Origin: Sclerotinia nivalis
Taxonomy: Eukaryota > Ascomycota > Leotiomycetes > Helotiales > Sclerotiniaceae
DNA length: 64,000 bases
Direction: 5' to 3'
NCBI GenBank assembly: GCA_029531795.1
Contig: JAPEIS010000001.1
Span: 3,782,001 to 3,846,000 of the forward strand
Under the pieces are notes generated by a model. It searched no databases. It saw nothing but the letters and a program-made list of their open reading frames with translations, and was not told the origin of the DNA. The first letter of the stretch is position 1. Every line of letters begins with the position of its first letter. Made by a program: the position numbers and the translations under genes. This document shows, in pieces, positions 34,877 to 45,700 of the stretch.

Positions 34877-35090
34877 TATTAGATTTGATAAACCTATCAG
34901 AACCTTATACGCTCAATAAGAAGAAGAGTTGAGGGAAGTTGGAAAGAGTTTTTACGCGAATTTTCGTGTAAGTTTCGTGTTTTGAGCGGCGACGACAGTA
35001 TCACAACAACTACTGGGCCGATTCACTTGGGAACAATTGGAATGGATTTTGGGAGTATTTCTTTATTAAATAAAGGGAAGAACTGGTCGT

Positions 35091-35118
35091 ATTTCGAAGA
35101 AATTTTATTCTTCGAAAT
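35091..35118 (-). promoter_or_regulatory. 5'-terminal hairpin of LINE D
   Basis: Arms of 10 bases (ATTTCGAAGA / TCTTCGAAAT) and an 8-base loop, ending 10 bases from the element's 5' end. Conserved in every copy with a 5' end in this window. Confidence 0.6.
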
Positions 35119-35128
35119 TTGTTGTGTG

Positions 35129-35141
35129 CTCTTCGTCATGT
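35129..35141 (+). repeat. Target-site duplication of LINE D, right copy
   Basis: CTCTTCGTCATGT, identical to 29161-29173. Confidence 0.9.
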
Positions 35142-35618
35142 AATCATGTACAACTAATAACAATATATGTAGCAAGTATAGTTAGTATAGGGGGAAAAAA
35201 GCATATAACCTTTTACGCTATACCAGAAACCTGCAAAATCTTGACAGAATGATTTTCTCGCAGGCTTGAAACATAATATAACAGAAAGTGGGAAATGGAA
35301 TGAATGGATAGTGGATGATTTCTCGTAGGCTTTAAAAATAACGGAAAGTAGGAAATAGAATGAATAGAGAGTCAACGTTTTTCTCTTCATGCTTCTAAAC
35401 CTTCGATTCTGATGATAATTGGTCTGAAGTCACATAGTTCAAAGTATTATTCGTGTTTCTATGTACTATTCATTAGAAAATGCTATAAGCGGGATGGCAG
35501 ATAGAATGGCCTCTTGTGAGATTTGTGCTATTGACATGATTTACTTCAATATATCCCCTGAAAGAATCGTGCACCTAGTTGCCCTATTTTGCTGCATTCA
35601 AGATATCTCGGAGACCAG
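35142..35618. other. Intergenic, 3' flank of the DUF3176-type gene
   Basis: No gene recognised. Two similar segments near 35250-35300 and 35320-35375 (TTCTCGCAGGCTT / TTCTCGTAGGCTT, both with AACGGAAAGT- or AACAGAAAGT-like words) suggest a short imperfect duplication of about 65 bases. Confidence 0.45.
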
Positions 35619-37859
35619 TTATCCCATCAAGTCGTCCCTCAGTGTTGAGATCGAGTTCCTGATTCCCCCATCAGCCAAATCCACAAGCCCATTGTCTTTT
35701 CCCACAATCTGAACATGTGGTTTAGATCCTTTGACCAGTGTAACTAAAAGTTTCTTGGACTTCTTCTCTATCACATCAAGAGTAGATTCGCTCGAGATTT
35801 CCGCGTTTGGTCCTCCTATCATCAATGCCAATGGTGAGGATTTCCATACTAGTAGCCGCTGTCTATCTGTAACGACCACAATCGCTATAAAAAAAGCCAG
35901 CGAAAGTAATGCCAGGGTCGCTGTAAACGCTAACCATGGCCATCGAACGTGCAAACATGTTGCATAGTGTAGAACCTCTCCGATAGCAGGATCCGAGTAT
36001 GTGCTATTACCATGGGTCCGGATCCAGGCCGACGTTATATCTGAAATGTTTGAAAATGTCTCCTGTACATCTTTGAAATCGATATAACCATTGTTATATA
36101 GATCCACCATCATTGATGGACCTGTCGGGTCATCTAGGTTCACTAAACCATCTGATACTCCAGAACTTTCGTTCTCTACATCGCCCCAGAAGTTGTCACC
36201 CAACACTTCGTTCCAGTATACGAAACTACCGTCCCATGGCCACATGATGTTTTTCATGAGATACAAACAATGATTTGAGAGGAGAGATGAAACCAGATTT
36301 TCCTCGGTGTGAGAAGAAACAATAGACCTCTTGAAAGCAAGCCATTGCGAAGAGCCGTCGATCTTATAGCCTTGTCTTCTTAGTATTTCATTCTCCTCCT
36401 CTGTTAGGCAGTGGGTATCAATCATTCCTATCCAAGAATCGAGATTCCCAAACTCATCAATTTTTTCTGTAACAAGTCCCCAACGACTGGCCCCCGAGCT
36501 GGATATTATCTGTTCATTAAGTTGGGTCCCGTTTATCGTTGCATTATAATTGCGCACACATGGTTGTAATGAACATACCGCTGCACCATATCCTCGACAC
36601 CGCCAAGTGTCTAATGCGACTGCAGTATTGCAATCCGTCCACGATACCCCCGTGTTTGGATCGAAACGATTAACTGGGTCGATCGCCCTCGGTATCAAGA
36701 TATATGCCTTCTCACTGGGTGAAGATTGATTATGTTTACCCTGATATGTCGAAATTGCCAGTCTGCCGAATACAGGCATGCTAGGAGTCGAGGAAGCGAT
36801 CGTCTCATTGACCCAAAACCCCGATTGTGAGTCTTCCGGCTTAATATCGTCTCCCGTGTAAAGACTGGTCGTTACAAAAGAAATCAGATTATCGGCACAA
36901 TGGCCTGTTGCAGAAGTGATATTAGCGTCGATTTCTTTATCATAACATTTCGTCTCGAAAAATAGCTTGCTCGAGCAGTCTTCACAGCTGCTACAGTATG
37001 CTACAGTTCCGTACATCTGTGAAAATGTGCAGTTTCCTGTTAAACATTGCCAATCAATAAAGGTGCTTGGGGTATAAGCTGCGGATCTAACTGGAAATCC
37101 GGGAGTATTACGAGATCTAGACCATTCCAGATCAAAATGGTTGGTGCGGGGTAACGTAGCATTGAGGCTTAGGAGTGCTATGCTGCAATCGTATGGTGAA
37201 ACTAGTTGCTGAATAAAAGGATCAATAGCAACTGCAGCTATCAATATCACGGCGCCGAGTCCAGTTAGTGGATGCCGAATATGGTTAGAGCATAGTAGTT
37301 GAACAGAGCCCCATGGCCCCCGAGTAGCTCTATCATAACGAACGAGATCGTAAAGCGGGCGATGGGAAGAAAACCAAGACCATTGAAGTTGTCCGATACA
37401 CGAAGCAATGACAAAAGTTAGACACGTTTTGAACACAAGACTGTAGATAGATAGAAGTGTGTTGATTGATATTTGGAAAGGCCACTGCGGTAAAGGTTGT
37501 TCTGCATAGGGGTAAAGTGTCGTGATGATAATGATTGGACAAGCAAGAATGAAAAGACTTGCGGAGAATTCCCACTTCCAATGAATGTAATAGTCCATAA
37601 AAAAATGGCGAATATCACGGACCCTCGCTTGGGAGTGCGACGGGATTGATTTGACGGATACATTTGGTGTAGGACTCGTAGAATCGAGAAGAGAAGAGGC
37701 ATCACTGAACGATGAAGGGAGTTGAGTTATCGATTCAGTTTCATGAGGGGTTGCGTTTCTAGAATGTTTGATGTAGGGCTGGGATTGTCGTTTCAAGCTC
37801 GGTGGAGTGATATTAATATCCCCGAAATCCAAATCGGGTAGACTCGGACGGTTTGACAT
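35619..37859 (-). CDS. DUF3176-family membrane protein
   Basis: A single open frame of 746 residues with balanced composition and no interruptions. A Ser/Thr/Pro-rich cytosolic N-terminus (1-90) precedes three hydrophobic segments at about 97-117, 133-156 and 199-217. The family signature GQLQWSWFSSHRPLYDLVRY and RATRGPWGSVQLL lies between the second and third. A large Cys- and N-glycosylation-rich region follows (for example CLTGNCTFSQMYGTVAYCSS), presumably outside the cytosol. A fourth membrane segment near the C-terminus (WLAFTATLALLSLAFFIAIV) is followed by a basic cytosolic tail. Fungal DUF3176 proteins are widespread and uncharacterised. Start chosen at MSNRPSLPDLDFGD, the first ATG of the frame. 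One of the few clearly intact host genes here. Confidence 0.88.
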   Translation of the reverse strand: MSNRPSLPDLDFGDINITPPSLKRQSQPYIKHSRNATPHETESITQLPSSFSDASSLLDSTSPTPNVSVKSIPSHSQARVRDIRHFFMDYYIHWKWEFSASLFILACPIIIITTLYPYAEQPLPQWPFQISINTLLSIYSLVFKTCLTFVIASCIGQLQWSWFSSHRPLYDLVRYDRATRGPWGSVQLLCSNHIRHPLTGLGAVILIAAVAIDPFIQQLVSPYDCSIALLSLNATLPRTNHFDLEWSRSRNTPGFPVRSAAYTPSTFIDWQCLTGNCTFSQMYGTVAYCSSCEDCSSKLFFETKCYDKEIDANITSATGHCADNLISFVTTSLYTGDDIKPEDSQSGFWVNETIASSTPSMPVFGRLAISTYQGKHNQSSPSEKAYILIPRAIDPVNRFDPNTGVSWTDCNTAVALDTWRCRGYGAAVCSLQPCVRNYNATINGTQLNEQIISSSGASRWGLVTEKIDEFGNLDSWIGMIDTHCLTEEENEILRRQGYKIDGSSQWLAFKRSIVSSHTEENLVSSLLSNHCLYLMKNIMWPWDGSFVYWNEVLGDNFWGDVENESSGVSDGLVNLDDPTGPSMMVDLYNNGYIDFKDVQETFSNISDITSAWIRTHGNSTYSDPAIGEVLHYATCLHVRWPWLAFTATLALLSLAFFIAIVVVTDRQRLLVWKSSPLALMIGGPNAEISSESTLDVIEKKSKKLLVTLVKGSKPHVQIVGKDNGLVDLADGGIRNSISTLRDDLMG

Positions 37860-38480
37860 TGTAACTTCAGTACTCTGATCACAATTTTCTGATAAAGAAT
37901 CAAATCAAAAGAAGGCACGGCGGCCTACGTAAAGAATCTTTTGTAATGAAGTACAAACAAAGCTGTGTTTATAGCTTCGAGAAATACTTGAGCCTAGATG
38001 GTGTCAAAATCTTAATTTAGACTTTTCGGTAGGCTCCCGCCCGCCGTTCAGTAGGTAGGACAAATGTTGTGTAACCTTATTAACTCAAGTTAAAGAAAGC
38101 AAAGCCAATGCATTGAACTCATGTGCCTGAGAAAGTACGCCCTAGAACTTACTACAGAATGTTTCATAACGGGTTTGCCACCAATATACGGAAGTATGCC
38201 CAGCTCATGCAAAGGGGTGGGGTGCATAAGGCGGCACCTCTAAATGGACAGTAAGCAATGAGAAAACTTTTCTCGTAACTTGTGTTACACCAAGTCATAA
38301 TTTCCATTACGAAATATACAAGAAGATAGAATCGATATCATGAAATATAGAAAAGTGCTGAAAGTATGGTTCATGCAGAGCTAGAAAGTATGGGGTATGA
38401 GTCTTGAAACGACGTCTGGACGTGATTCCTGTCACCGGTTAGACGCTAAAATGTGGGGTGATTCTAGTGGTCACGTTTTT
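37860..38480. other. Intergenic, promoter side of the DUF3176-type gene
   Basis: Balanced composition, no gene recognised. The last 100 bases may already contain LINE-derived sequence leading into the fragment that starts near 38481. Confidence 0.4.
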
Positions 38481-39005
38481 CAAGTGCCGAGGGACGACAG
38501 ACCGTGGAGCATATCTTGTTAAGGTGTAGATATTTCAACGACTTACGAAAAGGATTATTCAACAGCAAACGACGAACCGATTCTAGGGCAATCTTGAGCA
38601 ATCCAAAACTAGCTACAAAAGCAATCAAATTCATGGAACAGACGCAACTCCTTGGGCAATTTAGGATGTGCGAAGCAGCATAAATAGAAGAAGCAGATCA
38701 CTGGGGGGAGATTGAAGGTATAATGATACGTGATGGTTTGTTAAAGCAACAATCAAAGAACCAAACACACACTAAAGTTTAGAGCAAAGCACTCTTGTAA
38801 ACAAGTATGTATATAGTTGTAGATAAGAGCCAGACCGTCTAGCAGAGGAGGTTGATGGTCACAAATATGTGATGAAGTGAAGTGTGACTTACCATATTTG
38901 GTAAGGAGCACTTCGGCAACTGCGCCAAAGCTAGGCTTTTTCCGGCATAGCCACTGCTGACTCAGAGGCTGGAACCGAGTATGAATCTATCAATCAATCA
39001 ATCAA
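38481..39005 (+). mobile_element. 3' end of a second LINE family (zinc knuckle, 3' UTR, AATC tail)
   Basis: 38486-38683 encodes a typical LINE ORF2 C-terminus: EGRQTVEHILLRCRYFNDLR (His/Cys of the knuckle), then a basic helix and ATKAIKFMEQTQLLGQFRMC before TAA 38681. A 300-base 3' UTR ends in CTATCAATCAATCAATCAA (38987-39005). It differs from copies A-D in sequence but shares the tetranucleotide tail. 5'-truncated, as is common for LINEs. It might belong to the same family as the RNase H ORF at 26796, which stops just where this fragment starts in the protein. No TSD identified. Confidence 0.7.
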
Positions 39006-39270
39006 GCTTCGATTCTAGTAATGATTCTCGTGGTAACACCATTAAGTGGATCGGGCATTGTGATAAATATATTATTCGAACTGTATTCGAACTGTTTATT
39101 GCATCCTTGGGTAGAATATAATAAGACTAAGGCTTTTCTTACGTCCGGGGCTGAGCGCAGAGCGTCTAACCACAGGGGACGCTTTTAAATCATCTCACAA
39201 TAATTGAGACCTTGAGGCGGTTTGTCACGTGAAAGGGCTTATCTATATATTCGAAGTAACTAATGATTCT
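39006..39270. other. Short intergenic stretch
   Basis: No gene recognised; 3' flank of the hydrolase pseudogene. Confidence 0.4.
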
Positions 39271-40511
39271 TTAAAAAGTCATTGATCCACCACCCGAATG
39301 AAAATTACCACCAATAAGTTGCTTTCCACCATTAGTAGAAAAATGGCCTGAAAAGTTAACTCTTTCATCACGATTATTACTTTCATATCCATTACCATTC
39401 TTGCGATTAGCTAGTTCTTGATGTGCACTATCACAAAGGTTGATGACCACATCAGAAAGCTCTCTCTAATTTCCATCCTTAGGATCGGAAAACTTATTGA
39501 GTTGGTAGTAATCGAATGGCAGGCTATATTGTTCACAGTTATCTAAGATAGCTGACTTTTCATTCACAATAAAATCCTTATAATCATCTCCGAACATTTT
39601 TGATACTTTTGAACTTTTTTGTTCAAAAAAGCAATGTACCGAAATATTCCTTTCACAAATTATCGTTGAAAAACTATATATTGTATCTAATACCATTTCA
39701 TTGTCGATTTGTAATACGGTTAATAAAACTGCTTCCCTAACAATATTAATACAAAGTATTCTTTGTAAAAGTTCATTCGAGGTAACATTATTAATACCTT
39801 TATACAGTATCCCAAGTAATACTATTTCTGTTGTAACATCGAGTATTTTGGACATTTGAGGTTTAATCAAAATCTTTATCTGAAGTTAACGATATTTATA
39901 GTAATAAATAATTAAGTAAATAATTAAGTAAGTTTAATGTTTATGAATTAAAATACCTTTTCAATAACAAGATTGCCAAAACAATGCCCGATAAAGATTA
40001 ATGGTTATAAAGAATAATCCTAGAAATTGTTAGCCTACAATACTTATTATCGTTGGATATACCTATTTATTCACTTTTCGTTATCGCAAAATCTTTTGTC
40101 TCAAATCATCCGTAATATGATAAAGACAAACTTTGATAGTATCATCGCTATACCAATTGCTATCGTAATTGAATATCATTATTCGGGCATTCATAACATT
40201 AGCTAGAAGCATTTTTGGATCGCTCAGCTAATTGATACAGTCCTCGAATTTATTCGCCTAAGTAGAAGGTACAATGATGCTTAGTTCTGTATAACGATCG
40301 ATATGTTCCTGTAGTTTCGTTGCTTTGATCCAGGTCGTCGATAATATAGCCCCAAATCTATAAACAGCTATTATACTTTATAAAAAATCAATATTCAGAA
40401 AAAAAGATATATCAGAAATGTATATTCAACAACAGGTCTCTTGCAATCAATAAGTATATAAATGCCCAAATCTATTGGATCAATTTGTTTTGGTATCTTT
40501 AAAATCTCCAT
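39271..40511 (-). pseudogene. SesB/SERAC1-like alpha/beta-hydrolase pseudogene with Gly/Asn-rich tail
   Basis: Minus-strand exons are recognisable despite stops. About 40380-40090 reads TTWIKATKLQEHIDRYTELS and NARIMIFNYDSNWYSDD. A short intron (acceptor CTAG, branch GCTAAC) precedes PLIFIGHCFGNLVIEK at about 40005-39957, the lipase nucleophile-elbow region, here GHCFG with Cys at the usual Ser position. A 77-nt intron (39880-39956, GTATTT...CTTCAG) follows, then TEIVLLGILYKG, CFFEQKSSKV, FIVNEKSAILD and LNKFSDPKDGN, which match this domain in fungal NLR-linked proteins. After one TAG (39466) the frame ends RVNFSGHFSTNGGKQLIGG NFHSGGGSMTF. About five stops, all CAA/CAG-to-TAA/TAG type. The 5' end before about 40400 is uncertain. 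Confidence 0.6.
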
Positions 40512-40939
40512 TCTTGCTTTGCCTTGTGTTTTTCGCCTTTAACTTATAATTTATTAATTAACCAAATATAACTTGAAATAAATGATAATAAACAATGATG
40601 AAGAGATTGATATATCTTGGAAGAACAATCGATTATATGCTTTAAGAATCCTATCGAAAATAGGTTTTCAAGAAATAAGAAGGCAACTGTATTGAAACTG
40701 TATTCTACATACTGTTGTTTATTTAATTGATACAATTGGATATGGATTATACAGACTGATACAATTTGGGTAGACAATAATATTGAAGCAGATACAATAT
40801 ATATATGCACTTGGTGTATATACGAAACCTATTTTCAGTATGAATTTGGTATATTTAAGTTAACTACTGCTTTCTCAAATATTTCTAGTATATTCTTCTA
40901 TACTGTGAATATTGTGCTAAACTCAATTGTAATAATAAG
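40512..40939. other. AT-rich intergenic region between two divergent pseudogenes
   Basis: No convincing ORF. Lies between the start regions of the minus-strand hydrolase pseudogene and the plus-strand DUF6601-like pseudogene, so it would have served as a shared upstream region. Confidence 0.4.
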
Positions 40940-41920
40940 ATGATCAACAATATAAATATTAGTTTAACATCACTAAAATATTTGTTCGAAAAAGAGCATG
41001 AATTGCATGATGGACTACACAATCCAGATGAAGTTCAGCGACTACTTAGGTATCCTCAAATTTTACTTCAAGATATGATAGAATTAACAATCTTTATATC
41101 TAAAGATCTTCGTATACTAATACTAAAGAAAATTTCCCTTCGTTTATAATGGATGTCTATATAATCAAACGTACATATTGAGTCTCTTCATCATCAAGCT
41201 GTTAAATTGCACAATATTATCATCTCAAAGAATCCAGAACTTCATCTGATTTGGCATTACAATAGAATCTTTATCAAACCTATACCAAAATATTTACTAT
41301 CGTTCGATTTCTGGAATATGTATCTCATATCACCAACTTCGCCCTTGAGCTCAAAGAGAGAGATTATCAAATGTTCAGCATTTGGGTTTTTATATACATA
41401 TCGATATCTTATATACTATGAATCTGATTTTCATATTGATATGAAGAAAAAGCTTTTATTGGAAGCAACAATATAGGAGTTATTCTCCAAACTTGTATTT
41501 AATATTTATGGAATCGATGATGCTGATATAATGGAGCGTTATACATTTGGAGAGATTCGCCTTTCAAGATTGAATTTTTATATCAAAATTATTCTTGGAA
41601 AAGGCATTTTCCATAAAATCTACCGTCAATATGATGCTTATTTTGAATGTTTTTATAATCCTATTTTGTTTATTCTTGGAATAATATCAATTATTTTGAA
41701 TGCTTTGCAATTGGAAATGACTGTGGAATCTCTTGGGAGTACTCTATAACAAAGCATTTGGAATATAAATTGATTTACTAGTATTCTAACAGTAGCTATA
41801 TTTTGTAGGATCGTATTCGGGTTATTTGTACTATTTGTATTCCGAATCGCAGCGGAATGGTATTATGTTTGCCGTAATCGGAAACGTGGGCAAAAACGAA
41901 GACTTGATTATGTTCTTTAA
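40940..41920 (+). pseudogene. Nonsense-mutated conserved fungal gene (probably DUF6601-like)
   Basis: A single frame of 327 codons from ATG 40940 to TAA 41918 with no frameshift but five internal stops (41147, 41162, 41474, 41747, 41771), each reachable from CAA/CAG or TGG by a transition. The residue pattern is that of a widespread uncharacterised fungal family: EHELHDGLHNPDEVQRLLRY, NVHIESLHHQAVK, the PELHLIWHYNRIFIKPIPKY block, FLYTYRYLIYYESDF, ERYTFGEIRLSRLNFY, and two C-terminal membrane helices (PILFILGIISIILNA and the segment near 41800-41850) before a basic tail. The family name is from memory and less certain than the conservation itself. Two or three membrane segments suggest a membrane protein. 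Confidence 0.6.
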
Positions 41921-42142
41921 ACATTTCTAGTATCGACCAAAAAGAGATGGTTGGGATAAAAGGAAAATTTGATATCGCTATCCTCGAAAATAACTACAAA
42001 TTAGTTTGATCTTCATTGTATCTCTTTTAAGGATCTTAGATCCATTGTTATCTTGATCCAGACCATAAAATCAATACGCTCTGGAGTTATATATACAGCT
42101 TTAGCTTTTGTAGAGAAAAAAAAAATACAATCAGTTTTCATA
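41921..42142. other. Left flank of the copia element
   Basis: No gene recognised; ends in an A-rich run (42115-42127). Confidence 0.4.
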
Positions 42143-42319
42143 TGTCAGGGTTAGAGCAACAGTATTGACACAGTGGAATCTTATCAACTCAATTGGAAAG
42201 GTATTATATTAAAGAGATCAATAATGATACAGTATATGTGTGTTCTATATATGAAAATTCTGATCTGGTCTATATAGAGTTTGCTTACTCAGCATGCTTA
42301 TTCAGCATAATTCCTAACA
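42143..42319 (-). repeat. Copia 3' LTR
   Basis: 177 bp; TG...CA termini. Two differences from 47027-47203 (G/A near 42172 and T/C near 42243). Confidence 0.92.
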
Positions 42320-42735
42320 TCCTCCCTTGCTGAAAAGCCTGTATAAATGATAATATTGAACCATTTTAACTTTATCCAATCTACCATAAAACCTCACTTA
42401 TAATAAAATAGAAAGCCGAAGGAGTAGAAGAAGCTAAACCCCTTTAATTTCCAGGTGAAATCCTTCTTCAAAGTAAATCGAATGGAGTTGGGTTCAATTT
42501 AACATTAATTGACCAAATTGATCAAATTGATCAAATTGATTATATTTCCAAATACCGTAGCAACGATTAGTAACCTAGGCCTTATTAATTCCCACAACGA
42601 TCTCCTATCGTAGTGCTTATGTCTTCAATGGAGTTCAACATCTTTATAGATCTTCTATCTGTATTGTAGTATAAGAGTGCCCCTGGTGAAATCCTCCTTA
42701 ATCGAATTGTAATGCTTGTACTGAGATTGAGGGTT
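42320..42735. other. Copia 3' untranslated region
   Basis: Between the RNase H stop and the 3' LTR. Contains a tandem TTGATCAAA-type repeat at about 42512-42541 and purine-rich runs near 42415-42440. On the minus strand the purine tract required for plus-strand priming should lie next to 42320; GCAAGGGAGGA there is a plausible candidate. Confidence 0.5.
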
Positions 42736-45700
42736 CTATAAGCTTTCCCCTATTCCAAGTAATCGAATATGCTTTTTCAAGGTATCATATAGTAAAGCTT
42801 TTGTAAATACATCGGCCGTTTGTTCACTGCCATTGATCCATTCGATTTTGAACTTTCCAGATTGAACTATTTCCCTTTGTATAAATATATATTGAATATC
42901 GATATGCTTGAAACGGTTGTGAAACTTGCTGTCGTATATCCAGTCTACGCTGCTCTTATTATCACAATAGAGAGTAGGGATAAAGCATTCCTTGTATTTT
43001 CGTTCTCTTAAATCAAAAACTAATTTCTCCATCCATCTAACCTCCTTTGAACCATCTGAAGTTGCAAATATTTCAGTATCCATTGTACTAGTTGCGACTG
43101 TTTTCTGCCTACGCAAATACCAATTTACAGTACCACCGCACCGAATGACTGCCATGCCTTGAAATGAGAGTCTATCCTCTTCACTTCCCCACATAGCATC
43201 TGTATAAACAGAATACTCGATTAAACTTGTTCCCCTTTCCTTTTTGTAAATTATTCCGAGAGTAATTGTTCCGTAGAGATAATGTATTAAGGTTTTCGCA
43301 TATTCGAGATAGGAGTAGAACAGGTTTTGCATGAATCTGGCTAGTTGGCCGACTGCGTATACAATATAGGGTCGAGTGATATTCGAAAGGTAGATTGTAG
43401 ATCCGACAATTTGACAGTAAAGGACAATATCATCCTCCCTATCCATCAAGTTCTCCACATCTGCGAGTAGCACAATCTTCGCAAGGAATGGAAGTTTCAC
43501 AGGGTTCGCTCCGTTTAGATTGAATCGTCTCAACAGCATATTAGTATAGAGAGATTGATGGATTTTCGTTCTTCGATTCAACCGATCTCTTTCGATTTGT
43601 ATTCCGACGAATGTATCAGCAGGGCCTAAATCCTTCATCGTCCATTTCTTCCTTATTTGTTCTTTTACTTCATTAACCTGCTCTTGATTGCCCACTATTA
43701 GCATATCATCAACATAAAGTAGAACAAATACATTATCTTTGATGAACAAATTTGGATCTGAATATGCTAACACAAAGCCTAATTCAACATAGAACTTCTT
43801 CACAACCTCAAACCACACTCTAAAAACTTATTTTAATCCATAAAGAGACTTAAGAAGCCTCAAATAAACTGTTTCATTTCTTTCACGCATTCCTTTAAAT
43901 TCAGAAAAGGCTTCTTCTAGGAAATCTGGAACCTCCATATAGATCTCCTCTTCCAGTTTCTCATTTAGGAAAGCAGTATCGATATCCACATGTTCCATTT
44001 CCAGATCTTCCACAATGGCTTTCGCAATGAGGTTTCGGAAAATTGCGAATCTTAACACTGAAACAAACGTTTGAAAGTAATCAATACCAGCTTTTTGCTC
44101 AAAACCACGTATCACCAAGCAGGCCTTCTTTCTCACTACTGCCATTAAATGATTGTACTTCTTTCTGAATACCCATCTTGCAATAATTAACCGCTGACCT
44201 CTTGGAAGGGCTTTGACGATCTTGAATATGCCCATTTTAACTAGAAAAGTTGCTTCATCAACTATTGCTTTGTACCATCCAGAAGCATCCTCCTACATAA
44301 CATCCTCAAACTCGATTGATTCAAACGGAGATATAAAAGCTCCAAAAGAAATAATATTCTCATCGTTAATATAGACAGCTTTCATAGCATTTACTAACTG
44401 TACCACAATCTTTATAAAAACCTTACAATCACCTTCAGCATCACTACCGACCACCTTACATTTCAACCAAGAACGAAAGCTTTTACCAACCTCTTGCCGA
44501 ACTCTAGTAACATCATTTGAAGGGACAGCCCTATCACAACTATATTCTTGATCTTCAGGAGGGACTGGGCTCTTTCCACAATATCCAGATTTGAGTGCTT
44601 CATTTCCAAAAGGGACTACACTTTCTCCATAGTATCCAACAGCTCTCGGGCCTGAATCTATAACACTCATTAGTTCTTCATAAAGGAAACTATACTCATC
44701 AAAATCTACATCCGCTTGATAGATTTCGACTTCATCATATACTCGATATAATTTGTAGATCTTATTCCCTTTCATACCAACCAAGATATACCCTGTTTTC
44801 ATACAAAGATCCCATTTTGAAGGTTTCTTCTGAACTGAATTGAGTACCATAGCCTTACATCCAAAGATCCTCAATACATCTAACGAATACGTTTTCTTCC
44901 AGAATGCATAATAAGAAGTAAGATACCCTCATTCCCTTCTCCAAATGGAAACACAACAATAGGTACTCTGTTTTTAACCCAAATACTATAGACAACTGCA
45001 TATTCCCAGAACGACGAGGGTAGCTTTGCCTCGTAGATAATAGATCTACCAGCCTTCGATATATCCTGAATCTTCTTTTCTGTTACACCATTCATAAAGT
45101 GTTTCCAAGCAGGACAGAATTCGAACTGCTTTCCGGCCTGAATGATCGTGTTTTGGAATTCGAGCCCAAACTCTCCTTTTCCATTATCGACCCGTACAAC
45201 CATTACAGTTTCTCCTATATCGATTTCTATTCTTCGAATAAACTGTAAAAGGATTTGAGTAAGTTCTTTCTCTACTTTTGTTTTGATGAATTCCATTTAT
45301 ATATATCGTGTTGCATCATCCGTTACAAGTAGAAAATACCTATTGCCTTGAATGGATGGGGATAGAATTCCTGATAGATCGACATGGAGCTTTCGTACTC
45401 TCACCGGAGTTTTGGTATCTGTTTTCTTACTGAATTGTTCTTTTATCTTTCCAACTAAACAGGCTTCGCATACATACCTGCCGACGTATTTGTGAATATC
45501 GTCGATATTGAAATTTTCGACTGTTTGCTCGAGTTTCTTGATATCTCTTAGGTTCGTATAGCATAGGCGGCGATACCACAATTCTGCTTTTGTTTCTTTT
45601 ATACCCTCAAGAGCTGAATACGATTTGCCTCCTTGATTATTATTATGGTCGATATATCGAAGTGGACCATTCACAGCCCACAGATTCCCTTCTCTTTTAC

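Larger units (their letters stand above)
29174..35128 (-). mobile_element. LINE copy D, complete, best-preserved family member
   Basis: 5955 bp between perfect 13-bp TSDs. Minus orientation: 5' UTR with terminal hairpin (35118-35091), ORF1 34876-33407, ORF2 33407-29451, and a 3' UTR ending in four TGAT/AATC units at 29174. Fewer nonsense mutations and lower A+T than copies A-C, so it is probably the youngest or least RIP-affected copy, though still broken. The 5' UTR carries the same GACGACAGTATCACAACAAC block seen in all copies. Confidence 0.92.
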
